Of a stretch of DNA of 64,000 nucleotides, positions 54,560 to 63,571 are shown one piece after another. The stretch covers positions 372,001 to 436,000 of the forward strand of contig CANXME010001986.1 in the NCBI GenBank assembly GCA_948144175.1, in the 5' to 3' direction. Both the position numbers and the translations under genes were made by a program. This stretch comes from Closterium sp. NIES-65. Taxonomy: Eukaryota > Streptophyta > Zygnematophyceae > Desmidiales > Closteriaceae. The notes below the pieces were generated by a model. That model was not told where the DNA came from. It ran no database searches and saw only the letters and a program-made list of their open reading frames with translations. Positions within the stretch are counted from its first letter, which is position 1, and every line of letters starts with the position of its first letter.

Positions 54560-57500
54560 TGCTGCTGGGGATGGGGACTTGACCAGTAACCAGAGCATGA
54601 ATAGCAGCAGGAGCAGCAGCAGGAGAAGAAGAAGGCCCAGCAGGGGGCGCGTAATGGGTGCTACAAGGCAAAAGCGGCTGCCTCATCAGGCTATCATCCC
54701 TAAAAGCCTCCCTGATAGTAGCAATAGCAGCAGCGTCGGCCCCGGAAGCATCAGCAGCAGAGCTATCAGCACCAACAGCACCAGCAGAAGCACCAGCAGC
54801 ACCAGCAGCAGCAGCAGCACCAGCAGCACCAGCACCAGCAGCAGCACCAGCAGCAACACCACTATCGGCAGCAACAGAATCAGAAAGTGGCACCTCAGAA
54901 GCAGCCGACACACTAACAATGGTCGACACCAGGAGCAGCACCACATGCAGCATGAACGCAGCCTTGAGATTCGCACACACGCCGTTACACGCCGCGGTTA
55001 CCAGCGAGAACCCCCCGAACGGGCGGAGGAGGAGCGAGAGAGGAGCGGAGAGGGCGGAGGCGAGGTGCGGGTAGGAGCCAGCTGCAAAGCCCAGCACGTT
55101 GCCGAGAGCCATGAAAGCAGAAAAGTAAGCGTTGGCCCTGCGAGTGCGCTTGCCTTCCGTGCCTGTACAGGGGATGTTTGTAAGGAGGACAAAGCGGAAG
55201 AGGGAAGGTGGGTGGGGGTAGGAGCCAGCTGCAAAGCCGAGCACGTTGCCGAGAGCCATGAAAGCAGAAAAGTATGCATTCGCTCTGCGAGTGCGCTTGC
55301 CTTCTGTGCCTGCAAAGGGGGTTATTTTTCAAGGAAGATGCATGGAAAGACGGGAAGAAAGGAGATGGGGGTAGGAGCCAGCTGCACAGCCAAGCACGTT
55401 GCTGAGAGCCCTGAACGCGGAGAAGTAAGCATTCGCTTGCGAGTGCGCTTGCCTTATGTGCCTGTAACGGGGATGTTTGTAAAGAGGACAAAAGGAAAGA
55501 GGGAAGATGGGTGGGGGTAGGAGCCAGCTGCAAAGCCTAGCACGTTTTTCAAAGCCTTGAACGTTGAGAAGTATGAAAGCAGAGGGATTCAGAGCAAGGT
55601 GAGGTGGGGCCGGAGGAGGGAGAGGGGAGAGGAGAGGGCGGAGGCGAGGTGCGGGTAGGAGCCAGCTGCAAAGCCAAGCACGTTACCGAGAGCCATGAAC
55701 GCGGAAAAGTATGCATTGGCTCAACGAGTGCGCTTGCCTTCTGTGCCTGTAAAGGGGATGTTTGTAAAGAGGACAGAAGCATAGAACAGAGACGAGGTGG
55801 GAATAGGTAGGAACCAGCTGTGAAGGCAAGGACGCTGCCAAGAGCCATGAACGCAGCGAAGTATGCATTCGCCCTGCGAGTGTGCTTGCCTTCCATGCCT
55901 GTAAAGGACTTTTCTGTAACGAGGACAAAGGGGTAGAGAGAAGGTGGGGGTAGGAGCCAGCTGCAAAGCACAGCACATTGCTCGGAGGCATGAAAGTGGA
56001 AAAATAGGTATTGACCCGTCAATTTTAGCTTGCTTCGGCAACACTCACCAGTAAAATCAGCGAGGTTTTTCTGAGAATTCTCAAAGAAACACTCACCAGT
56101 AAAATCGGCCAGCAGAGCTCGACACGGTCCCTGTAGGCTGTTGTTGGCCAGGTCAAGCAGCCTGAGAGAAGTGGGTGGAGAGGAGTGAGGAGAAATTGAG
56201 GGAAAATGACAGAAGCAGGTGGACAAAGCAACAGTATGCTCAAGAGAAGCAGAGAAGAGAAGCAGTGTGATCCGCCAGAACAACTCGACTCAGTCCCTGC
56301 AGGCTGTTGGGCGGATCGAGAAGCCTGAGAGAAGAACAGAGTGAAAATGGGTGGAGAGGAGTGAGGGGAAATGAGAGGGAACTTGAGAGCAGCAGGTGGA
56401 AAACGAAAGCAGTATGCTACACCAGAAGAGGGAACTAGAAGAGCTCGGCATGGTCCCTGCAAGCTGTTGGGTGGCCAAGTCAGGCAGCATGAGAGAAAAA
56501 AGGGGTGATGATGGGCGATGATGGGCGATGATGGGTGATGATGGGCGATGATGGGTGATGATGGGTGATGATGGGTGATGATGAGAGGAGTGAGGGAAAG
56601 AAGGGATTCTAGAGGTAGCAGGTAGACAGAGAGGCAGGCTGTTGTTGGCCAAGCAAAGAACCTGAACCCATATCCTTGCTCTATCCGGTTTTTGAGTCGA
56701 CTCAAAAGAAGGACCTGAACCCATATCCTTGCTCTATCCGGCTTTTGAGTCGACTCAAAAGCAGGACCTGAACCCATATCCTTGCTCTATCCGGCTTTTG
56801 AGTCGACTCAAAAGCAGGACCTGAACCCATATCCTTGCTCTATCCGGCTTTTGAGTCGACTCAAAAGCAGGACCTGAACCCATATCCTTGCTCTATCCGG
56901 CTTTTGAGTTGACTCAAAAGCAGGACCTGAACCCATATCCTTGCTCTATCCGGCTTTTGAGTCGACTCAAAAGCAGGACCTGAACCCATATCCTTGCTCT
57001 ATCCGGCTTTTGAGTCGACTCAAAAGCAGGACCTGAACCCATATCCTTGCTCTATCCGGCTTTTGAGTCGACTCAAAAGCAGGACCTGAACCCATATCCT
57101 TGCTCTATCCGGTTTTTGAGTCGACTCAAAAGCAGGACCTGAACCCATATCCTTGCTCTATCCGGTTTTTGAGTCGACTCAAAAGCAGGACCTGAACCCA
57201 TATCCTTGCTCTATCCGGCTCAGATCAATCAAACGCCTCTCCCACTCACCAGAACCCCAGGATGAAAACAACAATCGCTCCCACCAGCGACCGCCCTGCT
57301 TCCACCCTTGCGTCCCCCAACGCATGCCCCAAGTCCCTCAAGAACACTATCAGCATCGCCGCCGCCGCCACCAGAGCAGCGCAGCCCACAACACACCCCA
57401 CTCACCAGAACCCCAGAATGAACACGACAATTGCCCCCACCAGCGGCCGCCCTGCTTCAATCCTCGCATCTCCCAGTGCATGCCCCAAGTCCTTCGAGAA

Positions 57501-60500
57501 CGCTATCAGCATCGCTGCCACCACCACCAGAGCAGCACCGCCCACCACACACCCCACTCACCAAAAACCAAGGATGAAAACGACAATAGCTCCTACCAGC
57601 GGCCGCCCTGGTTCCACCCTCGCATCCCACAATGCATAGCTCAGGTCCCTCGAGAACGCTATCAGCATCGCCGCCACCGCCACCACAGCAGAGCACATCT
57701 CATTGGTCTCTTGCAGTTAGTGACTCAAAAACGCCTCTCCCACTCACCAAAAACCAAGTATGAACACGACGATTGCTCCCACCAGCGGCCGCCCTGCTTC
57801 CACCCTCGCGTCCCCCAGTGCATAACCCAAGTCCCAACTCAGGATCGCCGCCACCACCACCAGAGCGGAGCAACGCACATCCCATCCCATCAGCAGCAGA
57901 GCAGAGCAGCGCACATCATCCCATCCCATCAGCAGCAGAGCAGAGCAGCGCACATCCCATCCCATCAGCAGCAGAGCAGAGCAGCGCACATCCCATCCCA
58001 TCAGCACCAGAGCAGAGCAACGCACAACCCATCCCATCAGCAGCAGAGCAGAGCAGCGCACATCCCATCCCATCAGCACCAGAGCAGAGCAACGCACAAC
58101 CCATCCCATCAGCAGCAGAGCAGAGCAGCGCACATCCCATCCCATCAGCAGCAGAGCAGAGCAGCGCACATTTTATCCCATCAGCAGCAGAGCAGAGCAG
58201 CGCACATCCCATCCCATCAGCAGCAGAGCAGAGCAGCGCACATTTTATCAGCACCAGAACTTCTATGCATTCTCCCACTCACCAGAACCCGAGAATGAAC
58301 ACGACGATTGCCCCCACCAGCGGCCACCCTTCTTCCACCCTCACATCCCCCAACGCGTGCCCCAAGTCCCTCGAGAACGCAATCAGCATCGCCGCCACCG
58401 CCACCACAGCAGAGCACATCTCATTGGTCTCTTGCAGTTAGTGACTCAAAAATGCCTCTCCCACTCACCAGAACCTGAGGATGAACACAACAATTGCCCC
58501 CACCAATGGCCGCCCTGCTTCAATCCTCGCATCCCCCAACGCATGCCCCAAGTCCCTCGAGAACGCAATCAGCATCGCCGCCACCGCCACCACAGCAGAG
58601 CACATCTCATTGGTCTCTTGCAGTTAGTGACTCAAAAATGCCTCTCCCACTCACCAGAACCTGAGGATGAACACAACAATTGCCCCCACCAATGGCCGCC
58701 CTGCTTCAATCCTCGCATCCCCCAACGCATGCCCCAAGTCCCTCGAGAACGCTATCAGCATCGCCGCCACCGCCACCAGAGCAGAGCTGTGCACAGTGGT
58801 TTCTTGCACTTATTGACTCAAAAAGACTTCTCCCACTCACCAGAACCCCAGAATGAAAACGACAATCGCTCCCACCAGCGGCCGCCCCTCCTCATCCCCC
58901 AGTGCATGCCCCAAGTCCCTCGAGAACGCAATCAGCATTGCCGCCACCGCCACCAGAGCAGCGCAGCACACAAGACAAGCGACTCACCAAAAACCAAGTA
59001 TGAAAACGACAATCGCTCCCACCAGCGGTTGCCCTGCTTCAATCCTCGCATCCCCCAGTGCGTGCCCCAAGTCCCTTGAGAACGCTATCAGCATCGCTGC
59101 CACCGCCACCAGTGCTGCCCCCGCCACAATGAACGGGCGGCGCCGCCCATACGGGCAGCGACAGCTGTCGCTCCAATGGCCAATCAGAGGCTGGAGAAAA
59201 AGGGGGGAGATGGTTGGAGGGAACGTGGGGGAACGGAAGCGGGGGGCGGACGAGAGGAGGAAGAGGGCGGGGTAAGTTGGGGGATGGGCGAGGAATGGGG
59301 GGGAGGGGTGAGGAGAGGAAGGGACAAAAGGGCAGAAAAACCGATAGGTCGGCAAATGGGGGAGCTTTTCTTTGATATACTAAATTGATTTACATTTAGC
59401 GGCTGTTCCAAAGCTAAAGATTGCTAACAAACGGCTCGAGCTCAGGGCGCAGGTAACAACCACCTCATTCCCTCCCTTTTTTCCCCACCTCTCCCCTCTC
59501 CCCACCCCCAAGTTAACACCTGCACTAGTCAATACTCGCAGCAGTGATACCCGCACCAGTGAATGCCTACACCAGTAAATACCTGTACAAACAGGCTGGA
59601 CAAAGGCCCACAGAGCCAGATGTAGGGGGCCCAGGCATGGGGAATACCGAGCTGCTGCACATAGGGCGCAGACTCACACCCTCTGCCCTCCCCCTTCTAA
59701 AGTTACTCCCTGCACCAGTAAACAGAACCTCTTTTCCCAACCCCCCTCCCCCAACATCTTTCCCAACCCCCCTCCTCCTACTCTCCCATCTTACCAATGG
59801 CGATGCACTCACCATCTTATCTCACCAGCAAATACGTGCACAAACAGGCCGAACAAGGGCCCACAGAGCCAGAAGAAGAAGGCCCAGGGCAGAGAGGAAT
59901 ACCACAGGGTGTTTTTGAGAAATCTCAAAAACACCCTGCAGAATTCTCAAAAACACCCTTCACCAGCAAATACCTGCACAAACAGGCCGAACAAGGGCCC
60001 ACACAGCCAGATGTAGGAGGCCCAGGGCAGAGAAGAGAGGAATACCGCCCTGCTGCATATAGGGCATAAACACCTCCTCTTTTTACCCACCTTCCTCCTT
60101 TCCCCCTCTTCCCCATCACTCTCAACAAATGCCCCCCCCCCCCCCCCCCCCCCCCTTAATACCTGCACAAACAGTCCCGATACAGGCCCACAGAGCCAGA
60201 TGTAGGAGGCCCAGGCATGGGGAATACCGAGCTGCTGCACATAGGGCGTGAGCAGAGAGAGCTGTAGAGCCCATCCGAACTGTAACCCCGCTGCAACCGA
60301 TGCCACCTGGCGGTTTGTGATTGGAGGAGGATGGAAAGAAAAGTTGTAGGCCCAGGCACAGGGAATACCGAGCTGCTGCACATAAGGCGTGAGCAGAGAC
60401 AGCTGTAAAGCCCAGCCGAACTGCAACCCCGCTGCAACCGATGCCACCTGGCGTTTCGTGATTGGAGGAGGATGGAGAACAGGGTGGTGAAAAACATCAG

Positions 60501-61271
60501 GCTGTAGGAGGCCCAGGCATGGGGAATACCGAGCTGCTGCGCATAGGGCGTGAGCAGAGACAGCTGTAAAGCCCAGGCGAACTGCAACCCCGCTGCAACT
60601 GATGCCACCTGGCAGTTTGTGATTGGAGGAAGACGGGTGATAAGGAGTCGGAAACAAAATTGGTTGTAGGATGCTTAGAAGGCAGGGGGAATACCAAGCT
60701 GGCACAAACCAGGGAAACGTGAGCAGAAGAACTGTACTTTCACTGGAAAAGACAACTGCAGTTAGCACGTCCAGCAGAAGAAAGAAGAGGAGCAGCAACA
60801 CATTGGACTAATATAACAAAGGGATGTTGGTCAAAGGGGCGATATACACAAGGTGGTTTCGTCTGTAAAGAAGCTCCAAGAGTGAGCACCCTGGGTGATG
60901 AGTGGGTAGGGACACCTATGGACGGAAGCTTTTAGAGAGAGCACCCAGGTGAGGCACATCAGAATCGTATTTCAATAAGATAAAATAATTCGTTTATATT
61001 CAAATACTATTGTTCTAAGCAGCACCTTGGCTAGACCAATCAGGGGAACTCGCTTCTTTGTCCCAGCCTTCAACGGACGGTTCGGATTTCCTGCTTTCCC
61101 ACCTCCTGAACATCCCCTGACGTCACCATCACCACCTGCTGCTGTTACAGAATCTAGGCAATTACAAGGACTTGCAACACTTCCGCTGACGTCAACGTCA
61201 ACCTTGCTGGCGTCAGCCTCTCCTTCAACCACGATTCCGCACTTGGAGTGCTCTAACTGATTCCTCTCCAT
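50872..61271 (-). CDS. Sucrose/H+ symporter (SUT/SUC family), seven-exon model with reiterated splice junctions
   Basis: Exons on the minus strand: 61271-61026, 60306-60163, 59190-58988, 56161-56097, 55162-53121, 51788-51681, 51249-50872. All junctions are GT-AG and the phases agree, giving 1061 residues and a TAG stop. It is a 12-helix major-facilitator sucrose importer of the plasma or vacuolar membrane. Visible family motifs are [19 protein letters not shown] (TM1), [12 protein letters not shown] (TM2), [10 protein letters not shown] (loop 2-3), [12 protein letters not shown] (after TM4), [17 protein letters not shown] (TM5), [15 protein letters not shown] (TM7) and FGGGNIP (near TM11). 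It is about twice the usual length. The TM6-TM7 loop (residues about 312-587) has poly-Glu, Ser and Ala runs, an Ala-rich insert follows TM7, and the C-terminus carries a Pro/Ser-rich tail. A long central loop recalls the SUT2/SUC3 type. Unlike any family member I know, the introns hold many partial exon copies. Exon choice is inferred and needs transcripts. Confidence 0.85.
51290..51404 (-). repeat. Partial copy of transporter exon 7 start
   Basis: [18 protein letters not shown] is readable. The copy begins 155 bp upstream of exon 7 and lacks the AG acceptor. Confidence 0.75.
51478..51585. repeat. About 34-bp tandem repeat in transporter intron 6
   Basis: ccacctgggcatccacctga is repeated about three times with intervening acgttatgaga. 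Confidence 0.7.
51681..52104 (-). repeat. Transporter exon 6 and two upstream acceptor copies
   Basis: Exon 6 (51788-51681, 36 codons) encodes [12 protein letters not shown], a [10 protein letters not shown] motif and [10 protein letters not shown]. Copies starting at 51923 and 52098 keep the AG acceptor, GTGACCTACAGCC and the GGGG segment, but diverge before the exon end. Weaker fragments occur near 52240-52330. Spacing is 135 and 175 bp. Confidence 0.82.
52105..52222. repeat. About 22-bp tandem repeat in transporter intron 5
   Basis: Five or so copies of gatgggagataggagatggt, the later ones with gagagg. Confidence 0.85.
52380..52732. repeat. GGACGGTGGT minisatellite in transporter intron 5
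   Basis: About 350 bp of mixed 7- and 10-base units (ggacggt, ggacggtggt). It is strongly purine/G-rich on the plus strand. Frames through it are low-complexity and not genes. Confidence 0.92.
53010..53075 (-). repeat. Second donor-side copy of transporter exon 5
   Basis: [15 protein letters not shown] followed by GTGAGT, 111 bp downstream of the exon 5 donor at 53121. A weaker fragment lies near 52880-52915. Confidence 0.8.
53121..55162 (-). other. Transporter exon 5 (2042 bp)
   Basis: Open throughout: TM5 and TM6, the long acidic/Ser-rich loop, TM7 with [10 protein letters not shown] at about 53905-53945, an Ala-rich stretch, then TM8-TM9. A short internal duplication of [10 protein letters not shown] lies at about 53370-53530. 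The exon ends GCTCCCATGGCG before GTGAGT. Confidence 0.8.
55163..56020 (-). repeat. Array of acceptor-side copies of transporter exon 5
   Basis: Besides the chosen exon start at 55162, copies begin at 55309, 55461, 55746 and 55898, each with an AG acceptor and GCAC/GCAT(G)GAAGGCAAG. Further copies without an acceptor lie at about 55508-55570 and 55945-56020. Unit length is about 147-152 bp. The copies carry [16 protein letters not shown] in varying states. Confidence 0.87.
56097..56161 (-). other. Transporter exon 4 (65 bp)
   Basis: Encodes [20 protein letters not shown] between ctctcag and gtgagtg. A 21-bp donor-side copy lies at 56046-56066. Confidence 0.8.
56270..56670 (-). repeat. Copies of transporter exon 4 in intron 3
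   Basis: A copy starting at 56324 keeps the AG acceptor. One near 56488 has lost it but still encodes [12 protein letters not shown] fragment lies near 56630-56660. Spacing is about 163 bp. A gatgatgggtgat microsatellite lies between them at about 56505-56585. Confidence 0.78.
56662..57220. repeat. 53-bp minisatellite with an 18-bp palindrome, about 11 copies
   Basis: The unit starts ctgaacccatatccttgctc and contains the perfect palindrome TTTTGAGTCGACTCAAAA. Units start at 56662 and then every 53 bp. They are nearly identical. It lies in transporter intron 3. Confidence 0.95.
57250..58988 (-). repeat. Nine donor-side copies of transporter exon 3
   Basis: Exon 3 ends at 58988. Further copies end at 58841, 58655, 58469, 58283, 57748, 57562, 57406 and 57250, each with GTGAGT at the donor and [10 protein letters not shown](G/R)FW in frame. 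Spacings are 147, 186, 186, 186, 535, 186, 156 and 156 bp. The copies carry only the last ~40 codons ([22 protein letters not shown] onward), not the [10 protein letters not shown] half. Confidence 0.9.
57868..58258. repeat. 36-bp minisatellite, about 10 copies, in transporter intron 3
   Basis: Unit agcagagcagcgcacatccc plus atcccatcagcagcag. It fills the long gap between the exon 3 copies that end at 58283 and 57748, and probably arose from sequence at a copy edge. Confidence 0.92.
58988..59190 (-). other. Transporter exon 3
   Basis: Starts [10 protein letters not shown] after cag at 59191-59193, contains [10 protein letters not shown] and ends ...ILGFW. It is the only copy with the 5' half. 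Confidence 0.85.
59583..60608 (-). repeat. Copies of transporter exon 2: three acceptors and four donors
   Basis: The complete exon is 60306-60163. Upstream copies start at 60608 and 60447 with AG acceptors and [10 protein letters not shown] but stop before TM2. Downstream copies that carry only the TM2 end have donor edges at 59974, 59836 and 59583; two keep CAG/GTATT and the middle one reads CAC/GTATT. WLCGPL(S/F)xLFV is readable in all three. Confidence 0.88.
60130..60155. repeat. Poly-C run of about 24 bases
   Basis: It lies just inside intron 2, eight bases past the exon 2 donor. The length may be uncertain in the assembly. Confidence 0.85.
61026..61271 (-). other. Transporter exon 1 (N-terminus)
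   Basis: ATG at 61271; 82 residues ending [11 protein letters not shown] before GTGCTG. The basic end (GTKKRVPL) directly precedes TM1 in exon 2, as in other sucrose transporters. The rest is a Gly/Ala/Val-rich cytosolic tail without a motif. Confidence 0.72.
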
Positions 61272-62079
61272 CTTCTGCAGTCGCCTATATTAATCGTTGA
61301 TTGAACAGCTGATTTGTCTTCGTCAGTGCTAAATCATGTGATTGCATACTCTCTTGGTATTCACTTCACTGCCAGTCTTAGGCAAACAGAACCAGCTTCA
61401 GATCCAGATTTGGCGACGACTCTTAGAGACGGCAGACCCTAAAATTCCAAGCCCGACGATAGTGCAAGCTTCCGCGACAAGGAGAGGAGACGCCAGATGA
61501 AACTCTCTCCCCCGGCTGCAAGTTACGAAATGGAGACGATAGAGAGCCTCTGAGCATAAGCATAGCTCGAGGCGCATCCTCCTCTACCAGCGAAAGCGGC
61601 TCTCACGAATCATTCAATCACGGCTCGGCGCGCTGGATTCACAACTCCCTTGAGAACCCAACCCCGAGCACACACGCACAGCTCATCTTTTCCTGTTCTC
61701 TCTCCAGCGAATCGTATTGGGCTCGTATTGCCTCCTGTGAATTTCTCGCTCGCCAGGCACAACCATTCTAATCATGCTTCAGTTAGGCCTCTTCTCGATC
61801 ATATTTCAAACCTAGATTGGTTCAGACTTGACGAGCTCAAGACACGTGGCACGGAAAGTCGAGCCTGGATGAGAATTGTAGTGATAAGCTTCCAACTACA
61901 CTCACCTGTCAGAAGCGTAACAGGGTGTTGGTGGTGGCATCCAATCGCAGCGGGCCCAGCTGTCCCTTCAGTTCAGATTCGGCCACCTTGGCGCTTGTTT
62001 CTGTGACGTGACTCGAATCTCGTTTCGGCGAAGCCACAAGCCAAGGGCAAAACGCCTGGGGTGGGTCAAGGAAACGCAT
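61272..62079. other. Upstream region of the transporter gene
   Basis: About 800 bp that should include the promoter. attaata-like sequence lies about 15-25 bp before the ATG on the minus strand. No gene is recognised; a plus-strand frame at 61650-62006 has no recognisable domain. Confidence 0.45.
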
Positions 62080-62515
62080 GGTGCTTCGGCGCTGATCCAT
62101 GACAAAAGCGCGCAGCGGTGACGCGCTAATCGATGTTCCAGACGCAGGTTTTCAGCTGTCAGCGAAGAGGAGCGAGTGCGACTCGTTATGCTGAGGTGGT
62201 TCTGTACGGACGGGTGACGACGGTGACCCGGCTGCTGACGTTAGCAGGGGGTTTGCCGCACATGCAGGGGGGCCACAGTTGCCCCCCCCACCATGTCATT
62301 AGCGCGCTCTGGGGTGTCACTACGAGGTAGATTAGGTGGCGTACAGGTTAGCAGAAAAGGGTAGCTTTGTGTTGGAGCAAAAATTCGACACAACAGTTTC
62401 CGATATTACCAAATCCACACTGCACCATGTATTCCACAGAAACAACTTAGGATGGTTATACCCCGCCCAGCCTACGGAACTGTTACCACATCCATGTCAG
62501 ATTCCCTGCGCAGAT
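62080..62515. repeat. Direct repeat, left copy (about 435 bp)
   Basis: Begins ggtgcttcggcgctgat and shares most of its length with 63572-64000, with scattered substitutions and small indels. Its nature is unknown. Confidence 0.9.
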
Positions 62516-62681
62516 GTTGCTGCCTACAAGGTTCCGCCTTAGCAGCCTCAGTTAGCAAATAAGTAGCAACCCTAACCCTAAGATTTTCCCTCAGAAACCA
62601 TGTGACACTTGCAGCAGAGCACAACGAGAATCAAAGAGCCTGTGATCTCAACCTATCATTGTCTCCTCCACTACGCCTGCC

Positions 62682-63571
62682 CTAGGGTTTCAGTACTTTG
62701 GCTGCGCGGGCTGCTGCTGTTGGCACACACAAAAACCGATTCCCCGGCTTTAAAGCATAGCCCTTGTCGCACACGCACGAAAACCGCCACCGAACCTTCC
62801 CACCCACTAGCGTAGGTCGACACGTCCCATACCCCCCACACGGTCCCGATTTCCCATTCGCACCGCAGAAAGCCGCGCACGAAGCTGGCCTGCGTTGCGA
62901 TGTAACCTTGCAACCAGGCACTTGCGAAAGGCAGTTAAGAGCTACGGTGAGGGAACTCAGTTTGCCGTCTGGACGCGTCCGCCCTTCCACGGGGCAGACT
63001 TGTTTTCCCCCCACCCGTATCTCCGGTCTGCCCGAGAAGAAATTGCCACGTGCGTCGAGCCATATTGGCGAACCAAAATTGGGCAAACTGCCCGCAAAGA
63101 AGTTTTCTGAGATGTTCAATGCGAGCATGAAGAGCCCATTGAACGAATTCTCCGGGATTCTGCCAGAAAGCATGTTGTTCCGGACGTCCAACCAGAGTAG
63201 CGCCGGCGCGCCTCGAACAGCAGTCCACGGAAAGCTCCCTGAAAGCTTGTTAAAAGACAGGTCGAGTCCCATAAGCTTCGGCTGATTGGCTAGCAGAAAC
63301 GCGGGAACAGATCCTGTCAGCCTGTTTCCCGCCAGATTCAGGAATTATATGTTTTCCATACGCCCGAGGGTTGCGAGGATTCGCCGAGCAACCTTGTTAT
63401 TGCTCAGGTCGATGTCTCTCAGCCTAGGGTGGTTCGCGAGAGGTGCTAGCGAAGTAACGATGAACCCGTTACGCCTGAGCGAAAGGCCGTTCAGCTTCGG
63501 GAGTCGCATAAGTGTGCTCAGGGGAAGCGGACCCCCCAAACAGTTAGCCCCAGCCGCCAGTATCACTAATG
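62682..63571 (-). pseudogene. Truncated LRR-EGF pseudogene
   Basis: Homologous to the C-terminal half of the LRR gene at 47932-49569: LRRs (LSFNKLSGSFPWTAV), the spacer with CPV...NCLSQ, and an EGF-like end (CGGYGTC, FSCVCDKGYALK). The signal peptide, cap and first LRRs are absent; homology stops at about 63571 where the right direct repeat begins. An in-frame TAA at 63345-63347 replaces the expected Tyr/Gln codon in an LRR (MENI-stop-FLNLAGN). The remaining 3' frame is open to the normal C-terminus at 62682. Confidence 0.85.

Noticed and set aside
56662-57220. CRISPR-like array
   Set aside because: Units are contiguous with no variable spacers, inside a eukaryotic intron.
57153-58441. Long plus-strand frames of 220-380 codons
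   Set aside because: They run through the minisatellites and the reverse of the exon 3 copies; composition is repeat-driven and the minus strand explains the sequence.
57250-58988. Exon 3 array as mutually exclusive cassette exons
   Set aside because: Copies lack the 5' half and mostly lack a clear acceptor, so a straightforward cassette model does not fit; I report junction duplication instead.
60972-61025. Extension of transporter exon 1 past 61026
   Set aside because: The frame stays open a little longer, but GTGCTG after AAG fits the donor and the phase of exon 2, and the extra residues do not resemble the family.
61909-62100. Short minus-strand frame with a LKGQLGPLRLD segment, perhaps LRR
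   Set aside because: Too short and too weak to tie to the neighbouring LRR pseudogene.
62568-62582. Telomere-like ccctaaccctaag
   Set aside because: Only two units; chance or a tiny interstitial fragment.
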